Positions 34,868 through 44,638 of a stretch of DNA of 64,000 nt are shown here, one piece after another (within the stretch, counting starts at the first letter, position 1; every line of letters starts with the position of its first letter). The stretch comes from Rhizobiaceae bacterium (GTDB taxonomy: Bacteria; Pseudomonadota; Alphaproteobacteria; Rhizobiales; Rhizobiaceae): NCBI GenBank assembly GCA_029212415.1, contig JARGOF010000011.1, positions 84,831 through 148,830 of the forward strand. Direction: 5' to 3'. Made by a program: the position numbers and the translations under genes. The notes below the pieces were generated by a model. It had not been told where the DNA came from and made no database searches. It was given only the letters and a program-made list of their open reading frames with translations.

Positions 34868-35878
34868 CTAAAACCCCGGCCCAAGAAACCACAGGCCAGC
34901 GAAAATGAAGGCTGCAAGAAATACGGTTTCCGAGACCAGCAGCCCGATGGCAGGCAGGCCCACTTTCAAGGTTTCACGCAGCGACGTTTTCATCCCGACG
35001 CCTGCAATGGCAGTCAAAAGAGCCCATCTGGACACAGTCGCCGCCATTTCGCTGATTTCGTCTGGAACAAGGCCGAAAGATTTGGCGGTTGCAAAGACGA
35101 TGAATACAGCGACAAAGGCCGGCAGCAGAGGTGGCCGTTTGGAAAGATCATCAGAAGAACGCCCCGTCGCGCGAACCACGATCGATGCGACCAAGACAAT
35201 CGGCGCCAGCATGGCGACCCTGAGCAGTTTCACGAAAGTTGCGACTTCGCCAGCCTCGTCGGAAATTGAAAAGCCCGCGCCGACCACCTGAGCGACGTCG
35301 TGGATCGTCGCTCCGATAAAGATGCCTGCGGAATGATTATCCATCCCGATATCCGATATGCCGATCGGGTAGAGGATCATTGCAAGGGTCGAAAGCAGGG
35401 TTACGCCTACAACCGTGAACACAAGTCGCTGTTCGGATTTGTCATCCTTGGGCAGGATGGCAGCAATCGCCATTGCCGCCGATGCCCCGCAGATCGCCAC
35501 GGCACCTGCCGACAAAAAAGAGAACCGACGGCGAAATCCAAAGAACCGTCCTACAAGCATGCCAAAGGCGATGGTGAGGATGACCCCGCCGATGACCATG
35601 CCGACAATCGGCCAGCCCAGCTCCTGGGTCATGCCAAGACTGATCCGCAGTCCCAGCAGGGCAACCCCGAAACGCAAGACCGTACGGGCCGAAAAGGCGA
35701 TGCCTTCGACGCAACGGCCTTCTTCCGACAGAAAGTTCAATGCTATGCCAAACAGCAAGGCCATGAGCATTGCCGGTGCGCCGTAGTGTTCGGCTATGAA
35801 TTGTCCGGCCAGAGCGATAAGGGCAGCGACAAGAAAGCCGGGAAATATTGCGTGAAGCTTTGATTGCAATTGTTGCAT
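34868..35878 (-). CDS. YeiH family putative anion (sulfite/sulfate) exporter
   Basis: This 336-residue membrane protein has about ten hydrophobic segments. The duplicated blocks GVALLGLRISLGM and FSFLSAGAVAICGASAAMAI are hallmarks of the YeiH/PSE (UPF0324) family. Members are annotated as putative sulfate exporters. It is the last gene of an operon whose enzymes release sulfite from sulfolactate, so export of sulfite or sulfate to avoid toxicity is the natural proposal. Direct biochemical evidence for the family is thin. Confidence 0.8.
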   Translation of the reverse strand: MQQLQSKLHAIFPGFLVAALIALAGQFIAEHYGAPAMLMALLFGIALNFLSEEGRCVEGIAFSARTVLRFGVALLGLRISLGMTQELGWPIVGMVIGGVILTIAFGMLVGRFFGFRRRFSFLSAGAVAICGASAAMAIAAILPKDDKSEQRLVFTVVGVTLLSTLAMILYPIGISDIGMDNHSAGIFIGATIHDVAQVVGAGFSISDEAGEVATFVKLLRVAMLAPIVLVASIVVRATGRSSDDLSKRPPLLPAFVAVFIVFATAKSFGLVPDEISEMAATVSRWALLTAIAGVGMKTSLRETLKVGLPAIGLLVSETVFLAAFIFAGLWFLGPGF

Positions 35879-35903
35879 TTTGTTCCTTTCCGGCGTGCGG
35901 CGA

Positions 35904-36911
35904 TCATGTCACCAGCATCGCGCGGATGTCTGTCAGATAGTGTGCGGGCACCAGCAGCCCATTCTTGTGCGCGTCGTCGCGTGCCTTCAGGCGCCGCTCG
36001 CCTGGCAGGCGTGTGCCCTCCAGAGCGCTGATATGCGCAAGCAGGCTTTCAAGACGCATCAGGAAGCCGTCGCGCCGTCTGGATGGATCAATGGCAATAA
36101 GCAGCTGACCGACAGCTGGCGGTGGCCCGTCTGCGGTAAAGAAGGAGCTGGCCTCGTGGCTGAACTGGCTTCCGGTAAGGGCGGCTGCCAATATCTCAAC
36201 CATCAGTGCAAGTGATGTGCCTTTGGCATCGCCAATGGGCAACATTGTTCCCTCCAGTGCCGCCTGAGGGTCCGTTGTCGGCTGACCGGAGGCATCAAGC
36301 GCCCAATCCGGGGGAATGGAGGTGCCGGATTTCCTGGCATGCATGACTTTTCCGCGTGCGACCCTTGAGAGCGAAAGGTCGATCACCAGAGCAGGGGCAT
36401 CCTGCCGTGGAGCGGCAAAGGCGATCGGATTTGTACCAAAAACCGGCACGTTTGATCCCCAGGGTGCAATGGCCTTTGGCCCGTTGACCATCATCAGTCC
36501 GATCATGCCGGCATCGGCCACTTTCTCGACATGATAGGCAAGGGACCCGCAATGGTGGGAATTGAAAACCGACATCAGGGCCATGCCATGCTGCCCGGCG
36601 GTTTGAATACCCTGCGCAATGGATTCATCAAGAGCGGGATAGGCAAGTCCGTAGTCGGCGTTGGTCCTGACGGCCGTGTCATTTTCTTTCGCGCTCGAGA
36701 TCCGGGCATTCCGGTTGATCTTGCCGCTGCGGATCTGCGCAATATAGTCACCCGCCCGGGAAAATCCGTGTCCCGATTGCCCTTCGGCCTCGGCGGCAAC
36801 CAGTGCACTTGAAACCGAGCGTGCAGCCGTCTCACTGATTCCACTTGTCAGAAAGGCCCGGTAGAGCAGCAGTTCGCATTCAGCGATGCTGATACGTTCA
36901 ACATTTTCCAT
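35904..36911 (-). CDS. comC: (R)-sulfolactate dehydrogenase (ComC-like), Ldh2 family
   Basis: This 335-residue NAD(P)-dependent enzyme of the malate/L-lactate dehydrogenase (Ldh2) family has SVFNSHHCGSLAYH, MMVNGPKAIAPWGS and ALMVEILAAALTGSQFS as family blocks; the His of SHHCG is the expected catalytic base. In sulfolactate degraders ComC interconverts (R)-sulfolactate and sulfopyruvate. It lies between suyB and the exporter gene, 57 bases after suyB, in the DHPS operon. No SlcC-type partner for racemisation is visible. An in-frame start at 36959 is possible but the family normally begins at this ATG. Confidence 0.75.
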   Translation of the reverse strand: MENVERISIAECELLLYRAFLTSGISETAARSVSSALVAAEAEGQSGHGFSRAGDYIAQIRSGKINRNARISSAKENDTAVRTNADYGLAYPALDESIAQGIQTAGQHGMALMSVFNSHHCGSLAYHVEKVADAGMIGLMMVNGPKAIAPWGSNVPVFGTNPIAFAAPRQDAPALVIDLSLSRVARGKVMHARKSGTSIPPDWALDASGQPTTDPQAALEGTMLPIGDAKGTSLALMVEILAAALTGSQFSHEASSFFTADGPPPAVGQLLIAIDPSRRRDGFLMRLESLLAHISALEGTRLPGERRLKARDDAHKNGLLVPAHYLTDIRAMLVT

Positions 36912-36968
36912 GACGTTCCATTGTTCGGAGAGGGTGGCCACCTTGAAGATGGCCACCATGAAGGAAAA

Positions 36969-38147
36969 TCAGGCGCTTCGATAGTACTTGGTCATCGAAA
37001 ATTCACGGTGACCCAGAGCTTCGGCGGCTGTGTTGCGACCGTTCGCCGTGCGGCATATCATTTCGATCAGTTCGTCGCCGGCCTGATCAATCGTCATGTC
37101 ACGACGCAGAATGCCCGAAACGTCCACATCAACGTGTTCGCTCATGGTGCGCACTGTCCGCGGGTTCGCCGTGATCTTGATCACAGGCACAATCGGATTG
37201 CCGATCACGTTGCCCTGACCCGTCGGGAAGGTGTGCAGAACGTAACCACCGGCGGCCATCAATGTCACACATTCAGCCGCAGCCGAAGACGAGTCCATGA
37301 AGTAAAGACCCTTGCCCGATTGCGGTGCTTCTGCCGGCTCCAGAATATCGATGTACTGTGAGGTGCGGCCGATCTTTTCCAGATTGCCGAGCGCCTTTTC
37401 CTCAATCGTCGTCAAGCCGCCTTCGATATTGCCTTTGGTTGGCTGGCTATCGGAAAGGTCGTCTGTCTGATTCGCAAAGATCACCTCTTCCGAATAGGCC
37501 TTCCACATCTTGTACCAGCGCTCGCCAACCTCTTCGTTGATTGCCCGCTTTTTGCAGATATGTTCCGCACCGGTAATTTCCGATGTTTCGCCAAAGCAGC
37601 CATAGATGCCGTGCGGCAACAGCTTGTCGTACATATTGCCGACGGTCGGGCAGGACCCCAGACCTGTTGTCGTGTCGGATTCACCGCATTTGGTCGAGAT
37701 CCACAGATCGCTGATCGAACATTCCTCACGCTGCAATTCAGATGCATAATGCACCATGTCCTTTGCCGCGCGCGATGCGTTCATGATGGTTTTCAGATCG
37801 CCGTTTTGCTCGATCGAGAAGCCCTCAACAGGCTTTCCGGTCGCCGCAATGCCGTCGACGACCTTTTGCGTCCAGCCCGGTTCGATGCCGATGACGACAA
37901 CAGCTGCCACATTGGGGTTGCACCCGGTGCCGATGATGGTGCGAAAGTGCACGTCAAGGTCGATGCCAAACTGCAAACGACCATAGGCGTGCGGAATCGC
38001 CAGGGTGCCCTTGATGTTGTTTGCAACAGCTTCACAGGCTGCGTTCGAAATATCATCCAGTGGCAGGATCAACACGTGGTTGCGTACACCAACACGTCCG
38101 TTGTCGCGTCTGTAGCCCTGGATCGTCACTTTTGAGAGGTCTGTCAT
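36969..38147 (-). CDS. suyB: (R)-sulfolactate sulfo-lyase beta subunit
   Basis: This 392-residue protein is the UxaA-family large subunit of the lyase that cleaves (R)-3-sulfolactate to pyruvate and sulfite. It contains [56 protein letters not shown] and [18 protein letters not shown], with the conserved cysteines expected for metal or cluster binding. AAGGAT precedes the ATG. It follows suyA by eleven bases. Related UxaA-type sugar-acid dehydratases exist, but the suyA/HpsN context supports the sulfonate role. Confidence 0.88.
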   Translation of the reverse strand: MTDLSKVTIQGYRRDNGRVGVRNHVLILPLDDISNAACEAVANNIKGTLAIPHAYGRLQFGIDLDVHFRTIIGTGCNPNVAAVVVIGIEPGWTQKVVDGIAATGKPVEGFSIEQNGDLKTIMNASRAAKDMVHYASELQREECSISDLWISTKCGESDTTTGLGSCPTVGNMYDKLLPHGIYGCFGETSEITGAEHICKKRAINEEVGERWYKMWKAYSEEVIFANQTDDLSDSQPTKGNIEGGLTTIEEKALGNLEKIGRTSQYIDILEPAEAPQSGKGLYFMDSSSAAAECVTLMAAGGYVLHTFPTGQGNVIGNPIVPVIKITANPRTVRTMSEHVDVDVSGILRRDMTIDQAGDELIEMICRTANGRNTAAEALGHREFSMTKYYRSA

Positions 38148-38158
38148 GGTCGTTATCC

Positions 38159-38449
38159 TTACCAGCGCTTGGTTTTGCAATTTTGCGTGTGCAGGTGATG
38201 GCCTTTTTTGACATCGGCAGTCATGATGCCGATGTCTTCGCCGTATTTGAATACGGTGTCGCCCTTGGCCAGGTCCTTCAGCGCGATCTTGTGGCCGATG
38301 GGGACAGCCTCGAGCGCGGTCAGCCGAAAGGTCGAATTGTCGTGTGTGACACACACAAGCATATCTGTGTTGGCTTCCAGCCCTTCGACAACAACAACAC
38401 CAACGCTGTCGCCTTGTTCATGCACCAACAGATGCGGGATTTCAGACAT
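38159..38449 (-). CDS. suyA: (R)-sulfolactate sulfo-lyase alpha subunit
   Basis: This 96-residue SAF-domain protein is the small subunit of the sulfo-lyase. It contains [30 protein letters not shown] and [24 protein letters not shown], typical of the altronate-dehydratase-type small domain. Its ATG follows the alcohol dehydrogenase stop codon directly, so the two are tightly coupled. Confidence 0.88.
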   Translation of the reverse strand: MSEIPHLLVHEQGDSVGVVVVEGLEANTDMLVCVTHDNSTFRLTALEAVPIGHKIALKDLAKGDTVFKYGEDIGIMTADVKKGHHLHTQNCKTKRW

Positions 38450-39457
38450 TCAAGTCTCCATTTCCAGGTTAGGTTTGAGAATAATTTTCGGGGAGGCCGT
38501 CCTGCCGGCACGTATGTCGGCAAAAGCAGCCAATCCGTCAGACAGCGGGCGGCTTTCTGTCCAATCGAGGGCGCCCAGACGCCCGTCAAAGATCGCTTGT
38601 GCTGTCTGGCGAAAATCTTCGGCAGTATAGGTATAGGTGCCGATAAAGGTAATTTCCTGCAGTGTCATTCGGCGTATATCAAGGCCGCCTTCGCTCTGGC
38701 CCAGACCGATATGTGCGATGACTCCGCCGGGCCGCGCGCGGGCGGAGGCTGTGGCCCGCGTCTCGGCATAGCCCACACCGTCAATGACGATGTCGAAAAA
38801 CGTATCTTCGCCGATCGCTGCGGCCTCGCGCGCATCCTGACCGCAATTGTGTTTGAGAAAATCCCGGCGCAGGCTGTTCGGCTCGACAATGATGACATCC
38901 GTGATGCCTTGCGCGGCAAGACTGAGCGCGGCGCCAAGACCGATCGCACCGCCGCCCAGAACAAGGGCGCGCATGGGCGTGTCCTGTTCAACCAGGATGC
39001 GACGGGCCTCCCGCACGGCATGCCAGCCACAGGCGATGGGTTCCGCCAGCGCAGCCTTTGCAAGTGTCACATGATCGGGAACTGTTACAAGATTGCTTTG
39101 CGGAATGGCTAGAAGTTCGGCAAAGCCGCCCTGCCGTGGCTCCATCGAGATGATCTGCCGGTCTGGGCAAATGTTGTCGCGCCCCGATTTGCAGGCCGCA
39201 CAGGTTCCACAGGTCACCAAAGGGTTGACCGTGACCCGTTCACCGGCGCGTTGGCCGCCTTGCACGATGCCCGCCGCTTCATGACCAAGTATCAGTGGTG
39301 CGGGGCGGCGTTCGTCATGGCCGAGAAATGCATGCATGTCAGAGCCGCAGATGCCAATGCTTTCAACCCGGACAATCACCTCGCCGTCGCGCGCAACGGG
39401 GTCGGGAACATTTGTATATTCGAGCGTCTCTGGCCCGCTGTAAACAAGTGCCTTCAT
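38450..39457 (-). CDS. Zinc-type alcohol dehydrogenase, DHPS 2-dehydrogenase candidate
   Basis: This 335-residue medium-chain dehydrogenase has the catalytic zinc ligands in ICGSDMHAF and GHEAAG, a structural zinc site (CGTCAACKSGRDNIC), and the coenzyme loop LVLGGGAIGLGAA. In DHPS degraders two 2-dehydrogenases (HpsO, HpsP) interconvert the DHPS enantiomers through sulfohydroxyacetone; this protein is one candidate. The ATG overlaps the preceding SDR stop by four bases. A long upstream frame is rejected because similarity starts at MKALVYSG. Confidence 0.82.
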   Translation of the reverse strand: MKALVYSGPETLEYTNVPDPVARDGEVIVRVESIGICGSDMHAFLGHDERRPAPLILGHEAAGIVQGGQRAGERVTVNPLVTCGTCAACKSGRDNICPDRQIISMEPRQGGFAELLAIPQSNLVTVPDHVTLAKAALAEPIACGWHAVREARRILVEQDTPMRALVLGGGAIGLGAALSLAAQGITDVIIVEPNSLRRDFLKHNCGQDAREAAAIGEDTFFDIVIDGVGYAETRATASARARPGGVIAHIGLGQSEGGLDIRRMTLQEITFIGTYTYTAEDFRQTAQAIFDGRLGALDWTESRPLSDGLAAFADIRAGRTASPKIILKPNLEMET

Positions 39458-40224
39458 TTGGATGTGAACCCTCCGTCGATCATGATCGTCTGACCGGTGA
39501 CATAGGCTGAAGCGTCGGAACACAGAAACAGTATCGGTCCGTCGATATCCTGCGGTTCGCCGTTGCGCCCGATGCAGGTTTGCGCAGCGTTGCGCGCGGC
39601 CCGCTCCGGGTTTGAAAAGACAGCTGCTGTCAGTTCTGTTCGGAAAAACCCTGGTCCGATGGCGTTGATATTGATGCCATGGGCCGACCAGGCCTCCGCC
39701 ATGGCACGGGTCAGTTGGGAGATGCCGGCCTTTGACGCGCCATAGGACAAGCCGCCGGGAAAGGCCCGGGTGGATTGCAGCGATGCAAAATTGACGATCC
39801 GGCCCCAACCCTTGGTTTTCATTGGCGCGACAAGATCTTGGCTCAGAAAGAATGGCGCTGCGAGGTTGAGGTCAAGTGTCAGATCCCAGCTTTCCGGCGT
39901 CACGTCATCGGCAGTCTGCCGTGTGTTGATCCCGGCGGCATGCACCAGAATGTCCGGCGACCCGAAGGGGTCGACAATCTTTTGTGCCAGATCCGCAAGC
40001 CCGGCCCGGTCCGCCAGATCATGGACAATGGAATAGGTCTCGCCAGATGACTCAGCTTCCCATTCAGCAAGCTGGTCAGCGCGGCGCGCCACACCCACGA
40101 CCTGCGCACCGGCTGCCGCCAGAACCAGGGCAGCACGTCGCCCCAGCCCCGAACTGGCACCCGTCACACAGGCGATTTTGCCCGTTAAGTCAAAAAGTTC
40201 TGTCAGGGGCAATAGATTACTCAT
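39454..40224 (-). CDS. Short-chain dehydrogenase, DHPS 2-dehydrogenase candidate
   Basis: This 256-residue SDR has the coenzyme motif TGASSGLG at residues 21-28, NAG-type HAAGIN, and the catalytic Ser and YGASK. It overlaps hpsN by eight bases and the zinc dehydrogenase by four. With the latter it would racemise DHPS via sulfohydroxyacetone so that both enantiomers reach HpsN. The family is broad, so the assignment rests on operon context. Confidence 0.82.
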   Translation of the reverse strand: MSNLLPLTELFDLTGKIACVTGASSGLGRRAALVLAAAGAQVVGVARRADQLAEWEAESSGETYSIVHDLADRAGLADLAQKIVDPFGSPDILVHAAGINTRQTADDVTPESWDLTLDLNLAAPFFLSQDLVAPMKTKGWGRIVNFASLQSTRAFPGGLSYGASKAGISQLTRAMAEAWSAHGININAIGPGFFRTELTAAVFSNPERAARNAAQTCIGRNGEPQDIDGPILFLCSDASAYVTGQTIMIDGGFTSK

Positions 40225-41524
40225 CTGCGGTCAGGTCAAACACTTGGTCGGGGAAATATTTTGCCAGTCGGATGTCCGCTGTTCGCGCATGGCCTTCCAT
40301 GCCTTCAAGCCGGGCGATCCTCGCCGTTGCCTCGGCGATGGATTTCGACCCTTCACGCGTTGCCCGCTGCCAGGTCACGATTTTCATATATTTGTGGACG
40401 GACAGGCCACCTGTGTATTTCGCTGCGCCCGATGTGGGCAGGACATGGTTGGTGCCGGATGCCTTGTCACCATAGGCAACAGTTGTTTCCTCGCCCAGAA
40501 ACAGCGAGCCGTAACAGGCCAGACGGTTCAACCACCAATCCAGATCCTGCGCCTGAACGGTCAGGTGTTCGGGAGCATATTCATCGGATGTCGCGGCCAT
40601 TTCCTCGCGGTCGGCACATACAATGACCTCTGCATAATCCCGCCAGGCGGCAGTGGCGTTTTCGCGGTTCACCTCCGGCAGGCTGTCGATCAGAACCGGC
40701 ACCAGTTTCATAACCTCTTGCGCCAGCGGACGATCATCCGTCACCAGCCAGACGGGAGAATTGTAGCCATGTTCTGCCTGGCCGACGAGATCAGCGGCAA
40801 CCACCATGGCATCAGCAGAGCCATCGGCAAGAATCAGGCTGTCGGTTGGTCCGGCGATCATGTCGATGCCAACGCGTCCGAACAGAATGCGCTTGGCTTC
40901 GGCAACAAACTGGTTGCCGGGGCCAACCAGAATATTGGCTTCCGGCAGACCGAACAGGCCATAGGTCATTGCCGCAATAGCCTGCACACCACCCATCGCA
41001 AGAATGGTATCAGCGCCTGATATATGAGCCGCGTAGACAATCGCCGGTGCAATCCCGACACCGGGGCGCGGTGGTGAACAGGCAACAATGTTCTCGCAGC
41101 CTGCAACCTTGGCGGTGGTCACGGTCATGATGGCGCTGGCGATATGGCTGTAGCGCCCGCCCGGCACATAACAACCAGCCGATTTTACCGGGATGGTTTT
41201 TTGTCCGGCAATCAGGCCCGGCACAATCTCGATCTCGATGTCTTTCAGCGTCGCCTTCTGGGCTTCCGCAAACTTTTTGACGTTGGCATGGCTGAATTCG
41301 ATATCGCGTTTCAGCTTTTCCGGAACCTGCGCGACTGCGGCCTTGATGTCACTTTCAGACAACACGATACTGCCTTCGTATTTGTCGAATTTGGCCGCAT
41401 ATTCCAGCGCTTTCGCGTCCCCGCCAGCTTCAATATCCTTCAGAATCGTCTTGACGATTTCCTGCACGTCAGAAGCGTCGCTGGCTGAAGTCAGTCTTGC
41501 CTTTTTTAGGTATTCTCGGGTCAT
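40217..41524 (-). CDS. hpsN: Sulfopropanediol 3-dehydrogenase (histidinol dehydrogenase family)
   Basis: This 435-residue protein has the histidinol dehydrogenase fold: KFDKYEGSIVLSES, PGGRYSHIASAIMTVTTAKVAGC, the LAMGGVQAIAAMTYG loop, GPGNQFVAEAKR and MIAGPTDSLILAD. HpsN carries out the two-step NAD-dependent oxidation of (R)-DHPS to (R)-sulfolactate. The surrounding suyAB, comC and TRAP genes make DHPS far more likely than histidinol, and no his genes are near. It starts ten bases after dctM. Confidence 0.87.
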   Translation of the reverse strand: MTREYLKKARLTSASDASDVQEIVKTILKDIEAGGDAKALEYAAKFDKYEGSIVLSESDIKAAVAQVPEKLKRDIEFSHANVKKFAEAQKATLKDIEIEIVPGLIAGQKTIPVKSAGCYVPGGRYSHIASAIMTVTTAKVAGCENIVACSPPRPGVGIAPAIVYAAHISGADTILAMGGVQAIAAMTYGLFGLPEANILVGPGNQFVAEAKRILFGRVGIDMIAGPTDSLILADGSADAMVVAADLVGQAEHGYNSPVWLVTDDRPLAQEVMKLVPVLIDSLPEVNRENATAAWRDYAEVIVCADREEMAATSDEYAPEHLTVQAQDLDWWLNRLACYGSLFLGEETTVAYGDKASGTNHVLPTSGAAKYTGGLSVHKYMKIVTWQRATREGSKSIAEATARIARLEGMEGHARTADIRLAKYFPDQVFDLTADE

Positions 41525-41534
41525 CTATCGTGTC

Positions 41535-42866
41535 CTATTTGTAGATGTCTGGAAGAAGAACTGTGGAAACCAATGGCACGTAGGCGATCAGCAGGACCAC
41601 AATGAGCATGAAGAAAACAAAGGGCACCGCGCGGGCCGCAATCTTGAGTATGGACTCGCCTGTTATCCCGGAAACCACGAAGAGGTTCAGTCCCAGCGGT
41701 GGTGTGATGAAACCGACCCCAAGCGAGGTAATCATCATGATGCAGAACTGGATTTCGTTCATGCCGATGTTGTCAGCCAGCGGTTTGAGGATCGGCGCCA
41801 GGATCACGATATTCGGCGTTGTTTCCATGACGCAGCCGGCGGCAATCAGGATGCCGACCATCATCAACAACAGCACATAATAGTTTTCAGTCAGCGAGGT
41901 GACGGCATAGACGAAACCCTGCGGAACACCCATGACCGCCAGTGCTTCGGCCAGCGGCAGTGAAAAGGCGATGATCGGCAGGATCACGCCGTTGACTTTT
42001 GCCGAGCTGACCAGCATCGACGGGAAATCCGACAGTTTGAGCGTGCCCAGAATGAATCCGAGAATGATGGTCACGATAACGGCCGTCGCACCCGCTTCGG
42101 TTGGCGTAAGACGACCGGAAAAGATGCCATAGAAGATGATGCCGGGGACAAGGAAGGCGTACCAGCCGGATTTGATGGCCGTTACAAGCTGCCCTGACCA
42201 TTCACCAAATGTCATCAGGCCGCCACCTTCATAGGCGTGTTTGCGGTTGACGATGATATTGGTAACAAGGATGGACACCAAAATCAGAATGCCGGGTATC
42301 AATGCAGCCTGAAACAAGGTCGAAGCTGATATGCCCAACACGAGACCGATGATGATATAGGCAATCGACGGCGGAATAAGAATGCCCGTACAGGCACCCG
42401 CAGCCACCAGGGCACAGGCGTAGGGGCGGGGGTATCCGCTTTCCACCAGCCGGTTGATTGTCATGCGCCCGACAGCAGCAGCCCCTGCAGCGTCCGATCC
42501 GGAAATGGCGGAAAACATGCCGCAAACAAGCACCGTCGCTGAACCGAACCCGCCGCGCGCCCAACAGGTCAGCGCCTCGGCGACGTCGAGGAATTTGCGC
42601 GACAGGCCGGTGCGAACCAGCGCGTCTCCCGTCAGGATAAAGAGAGGCACAGCAGTCAGGGCAAAAGCGTCGATCCCGGAAAAAAGAGATTCACCCATCA
42701 ATGACATGGGCAAGACGCCGGAGAAATACAGCATGCCAATGGCGCAGCTGCCGATGGCCGCCCAGACCGGCACGCCGAGCGTGCACAGAAGGACGAAGAT
42801 CAGGACCGGGCCGTAGAAGGACCAACCAAGTTCGACTGTTTGTTCTTGTAAGGTGTTCCAGAGCAT
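41535..42866 (-). CDS. TRAP transporter large permease of the DHPS operon (DctM)
   Basis: This 443-residue multi-helix permease has SGSDAAGAAAVGRMTINRL, GACTGILIPPSIAYIIIG and GVGFITPPLGLNLFVVSG. It starts nine bases after the small permease gene and is followed directly by hpsN. It is the translocation subunit of the presumed sulfonate (DHPS) importer. Confidence 0.92.
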   Translation of the reverse strand: MLWNTLQEQTVELGWSFYGPVLIFVLLCTLGVPVWAAIGSCAIGMLYFSGVLPMSLMGESLFSGIDAFALTAVPLFILTGDALVRTGLSRKFLDVAEALTCWARGGFGSATVLVCGMFSAISGSDAAGAAAVGRMTINRLVESGYPRPYACALVAAGACTGILIPPSIAYIIIGLVLGISASTLFQAALIPGILILVSILVTNIIVNRKHAYEGGGLMTFGEWSGQLVTAIKSGWYAFLVPGIIFYGIFSGRLTPTEAGATAVIVTIILGFILGTLKLSDFPSMLVSSAKVNGVILPIIAFSLPLAEALAVMGVPQGFVYAVTSLTENYYVLLLMMVGILIAAGCVMETTPNIVILAPILKPLADNIGMNEIQFCIMMITSLGVGFITPPLGLNLFVVSGITGESILKIAARAVPFVFFMLIVVLLIAYVPLVSTVLLPDIYK

Positions 42867-42875
42867 TGTTCAGCC

Positions 42876-43382
42876 TCACTCAAACAGGGTGTTTCCTTCG
42901 AAGACCGGACGACCATTTATCAGGTCGCGAAAGTCACGAAGAAAAGATTGAACGAGACGAAATGCGATCAGGCCAAAACCGATTGGCACAGCGGCCAGAG
43001 CCCAGACTTTTGAGATGCGCAATCCGTCGGTGACGGAACCGAATTTCCAACTGACGTGTACAGTTTCCAATGCGTAGTAGAGTGCAACCAATGCAACGAA
43101 GAACATCACGAGGTCACCGAAGATATAAAGCAGCGCCTTGCCCCGCTGGCCGACATAGTAAAACAGCACGTCAATGCGAATATGCGCGCGTTCCTTGACT
43201 GCCGAAGCAGCCCCGATCCAGGCGAGATAGATGAATGCGTAGCGCACAACCTCTTCACCCCAGATCGATGAATAGGAAAATACTTCGCGTCTGATCACTT
43301 CGACAGCCATGGTGAGGACGAGCATTGTGTAGAAAACCAACAGCGCCCATTTCTCCAGATTCTTGTCAATTTCACGCAACAT
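42876..43382 (-). CDS. TRAP transporter small permease of the DHPS operon (DctQ)
   Basis: This 168-residue four-helix subunit includes LVFYTMLVLTMAVEVIRREVFSYS and RYAFIYLAWIGAASAVKERAHIRIDV, both typical of DctQ. It lies after the receptor gene and the intergenic hairpin. Confidence 0.9.
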   Translation of the reverse strand: MLREIDKNLEKWALLVFYTMLVLTMAVEVIRREVFSYSSIWGEEVVRYAFIYLAWIGAASAVKERAHIRIDVLFYYVGQRGKALLYIFGDLVMFFVALVALYYALETVHVSWKFGSVTDGLRISKVWALAAVPIGFGLIAFRLVQSFLRDFRDLINGRPVFEGNTLFE

Positions 43383-43406
43383 ACGCGCCTCCCTGCGGTG
43401 TGTTGG

Positions 43407-43437
43407 GCTACCCGAATGGCAAAACCATCCGGGTAGC
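43407..43437 (-). terminator. Hairpin between the DHPS receptor gene and dctQ
   Basis: GCTACCCGAATGG pairs with CCATCCGGGTAGC over 13 positions with one mismatch and a five-base loop, about 20 bases after the receptor stop codon. Confidence 0.6.
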
Positions 43438-43456
43438 TTGATGAATATTTTGGGTA

Positions 43457-44605
43457 TCAGGCGTCGTGTACGTAGTAGCGGCTTTGTGTGTTCGCGCCTT
43501 CTTCGAGTTTGGCGAAGTTGTCCATCGATCCGGCCAGTTCAACTTTGAACTTGTCCCACTCGCTGCGCTGGTAGCCGCCGGCATTTTTCCATTCAGCAAG
43601 CTGGTCCTGCGTCAGGCTGTGGAATTCAACGCCTGATTTGGACAGTTCCGACATCGCATAGGCACGTGCTGCCGGAACCTTCGCAAGGTTTTGCTGCGAT
43701 GTAACTTCGGATGCAAATTCAATGCCTTCCTGCACGTCAGCAGGCAGTGAATTGAACCATTCGAGATTGCAGGAATAGACCTGGCTGTCGGGTACGGCCT
43801 GGGTAAATGTCACATGACTCAGAATGTCCTTGAAGCCAAAGACATAAAGCGCACCGACGGATGGATCCAGGGCATCGGCAACGCCCTGTTTGATCGCTGA
43901 AGGTGTTTCACCCCAGGCGACCGGCGTCGGATTGGCGCCAACCATGCGGTAATACTGCTGCAACATTGCGCTGCCTGGAACACGGAACTTGATGCCGTCC
44001 AGATCGCCTGGCGACAGAACTGCGCCTGCACCACCTTTGCGAATGGCCACAACGCGCGGGTCGATCACAACATAGAACAGCGGTTTGAAACCACGTTCGG
44101 CGATCTTCGGGTTTACTTCGGCTTTCCATGCATCGGAGTTTACAAGGTTGGTGAAACGCTGATTGGAACCGCAGAAGTAGGGCAGGTTGATCAGGTCCGT
44201 TGCAGGTGCAAAGGGCGCAAAGTTCGAAACGGAGTGTTGAGCCGCCTGAATTGTTCCGCCCTGGACCTTTTGCACAAGGCTGCCACCGGCACCCAACTGA
44301 CCACCTGGAGCAAGCTTGACGTAGACCTTGCCATTCGTCGCGTTCTGGATGTTTTCTTTCAGGTCCAGCTGCATGATCGGGTAGCTGCGTGATGCGCCAA
44401 GCACATAAGCGGTCGCAATCGTCATGATATGGTCCGCGGCAGCTTCGCGCTCTTTTTCCTCTGATGCTGTCTGGGCAACAGATTCGGACGACCACAGCGT
44501 TCCGGCAACACCTGCAACCATTGCAGCAGTGAATGCACCTGCGCTGGTCAGCTTCATGAAGTTGCGGCGTGCCGCAGACTGCAATTCATTTGTTGGATTT
44601 GACAT
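43457..44605 (-). CDS. TRAP transporter substrate-binding protein, DHPS operon (DctP)
   Basis: This 382-residue periplasmic receptor has a twin-arginine-like signal (AARRNFMKLTSAGAF, cleavage near SVAQ-TA), so it may be exported folded. The conserved region LSPGDLDGIKFRVPGSAMLQQYY carries the substrate-binding arginine. GGGAGGAAAT precedes the ATG. Its operon position makes it the likely DHPS receptor. Confidence 0.9.
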   Translation of the reverse strand: MSNPTNELQSAARRNFMKLTSAGAFTAAMVAGVAGTLWSSESVAQTASEEKEREAAADHIMTIATAYVLGASRSYPIMQLDLKENIQNATNGKVYVKLAPGGQLGAGGSLVQKVQGGTIQAAQHSVSNFAPFAPATDLINLPYFCGSNQRFTNLVNSDAWKAEVNPKIAERGFKPLFYVVIDPRVVAIRKGGAGAVLSPGDLDGIKFRVPGSAMLQQYYRMVGANPTPVAWGETPSAIKQGVADALDPSVGALYVFGFKDILSHVTFTQAVPDSQVYSCNLEWFNSLPADVQEGIEFASEVTSQQNLAKVPAARAYAMSELSKSGVEFHSLTQDQLAEWKNAGGYQRSEWDKFKVELAGSMDNFAKLEEGANTQSRYYVHDA

Positions 44606-44638
44606 AGATTTCCTCCCAAAAATCGAAGCACAATTGCT

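Noticed and set aside
40217..41524. Histidinol dehydrogenase of histidine biosynthesis
   Set aside because: The gene is inside a sulfonate operon with suyAB and a TRAP importer and there are no other his genes, so the HpsN role fits better.
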